Source: Victivallales bacterium (lineage in GTDB: Bacteria; Verrucomicrobiota; Lentisphaeria; Oligosphaerales; Oligosphaeraceae). Taken from it: a stretch of DNA of 5,463 bases. The DNA lies in the NCBI GenBank assembly GCA_017431185.1, contig JAFRLP010000321.1, forward strand, positions 1-5,463, read 5' to 3'. Under the pieces are notes generated by a model that made no database searches, had not been told where the DNA came from, and worked only from the letters and a program-made list of their open reading frames with translations. The stretch's first letter is position 1; every line of letters begins with the position of its first letter. A program made the translations under genes and the position numbers. Below, piece by piece: positions 4,983 through 5,463 of the stretch.

Positions 4983-5463
4983 ATGAGAAGATTCCTGCTT
5001 GCGGGTTTGTTTTTGCTTGGCCTTGGGCTGATGGCCGTGCCCATAGAGGAGCGGATTGTCCTGGCCGACCCTCTCACCAAGGGAAAATCGCTCTACAAGG
5101 CGCACAAATGGATCCAGAACGGCGCGAAACTGGAGGTCTCCGAGGAGGGAACACTGGCGGGCAAGGGCAGGGTTGCGCCTGTCATCTGCATTGACCCCGC
5201 CGTCTGGGACTGCGCCGAAGGCGCCCTGGCCTTCACCATTGTCCCTGTGGACTGGCAGAGCCCTGGCCATGACAAGGAGTTCATGCTGTTCTACACCATG
5301 CTCAAGAATCATGGCAAGCCAGAACTGGGATTTCGCACGGGGGACACCTGCTGTCTGCTGAAGACCGCCAGAAGCCAGGGCACAGGCAAGGAGATGCTCA
5401 TTCTTCAGGGACAGAATGGGCAGGCCGTGGAGAATCGCGCCTACATCATCATGCTGAATGAGA
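4983..5463 (+). CDS. exported protein, N-terminal part, possibly jelly-roll (LamG-like); runs off right edge
   Basis: The first 160 codons are open to the window end. The start is ATG 4983, with GGGAGG (4971-4976) 6 nt upstream and 18 nt after the pseudopilin stop, so it is the third gene of the operon. Residues 1-20 form a classical signal peptide: two arginines, a Leu/Gly-rich core, and probable cleavage near LMA|VP (after 18). The mature part has alternating hydrophobic strands, and AEGALAFTIVPVDW (78-91) followed by KEFMLFYTM (98-106) recalls the start of concanavalin-like LamG domains (an EGTIEFWVKP-type strand). That fold call is weak. In this setting it could be a polysaccharide-active or surface-binding protein, with a catalytic domain possibly beyond the edge. 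I do not recognise a specific family. Confidence 0.85.
   Translation, partial: MRRFLLAGLFLLGLGLMAVPIEERIVLADPLTKGKSLYKAHKWIQNGAKLEVSEEGTLAGKGRVAPVICIDPAVWDCAEGALAFTIVPVDWQSPGHDKEFMLFYTMLKNHGKPELGFRTGDTCCLLKTARSQGTGKEMLILQGQNGQAVENRAYIIMLNE

Noticed and set aside
4978..4986. ATG at 4978 before the exported protein, giving Met-Thr-stop
   Set aside because: It is only one base from GGGAGG and encodes two residues; ATG 4983 has correct spacing and a signal peptide.
1..5463. CRISPR array, insertion sequence, tRNA or rRNA
   Set aside because: No regular spacer-repeat pattern, transposase frame, cloverleaf or rRNA-like sequence was seen on either strand.

Overview
The window most resembles a member of the Lentisphaerota (Victivallales-like) or a near relative in the PVC group. 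Three things suggest this: a prepilin-type protein with both the [14 protein letters not shown] leader and an H-X9-DG motif, its position directly after a GntR-type regulator and before an exported protein, and a membrane-anchored Hanks-type Ser/Thr kinase with a jelly-roll-like ectodomain. The taxonomic call is inference from gene style, not from a marker gene.

Layout. Positions 1-391 hold no convincing gene. At the left edge is a palindrome-rich GC segment. A possible minus-strand promoter (92-119) faces it. Next come an imperfect 9-bp pyrimidine tandem array (about 142-222), a cluster of ACTACACT repeats, and a clear intrinsic terminator (311-346) for the minus-strand operon. Positions 392-2913 are a two-gene minus-strand operon. 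The first gene (1270-2913, TTG start) encodes a Ser/Thr kinase with one transmembrane helix and an extracytoplasmic LamG/DUF1080-like domain. The second (392-1252), 17 nt downstream, encodes a class I purine nucleoside phosphorylase (PNP)-fold protein whose purine- and phosphate-binding residues are largely replaced. Positions 2914-3140 are a divergent promoter region with good sigma70-type promoters on both strands, a cluster of CATGG half-sites over the rightward promoter, and a six-codon mini-ORF overlapping the regulator start.

Positions 3141-5463 are a plus-strand operon: a GntR winged-helix regulator with a LacI-like ligand-binding domain, an H-X9-DG pseudopilin, and a secreted protein that runs off the right edge.

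A plausible reading (inference) is that the right-hand operon is a ligand-controlled unit for an extracellular or envelope function, probably carbohydrate-related. The left-hand operon would be a membrane kinase signalling unit with a probably non-canonical phosphorylase-fold partner. The most unusual item is the co-transcribed kinase plus active-site-degenerate PNP-like protein.
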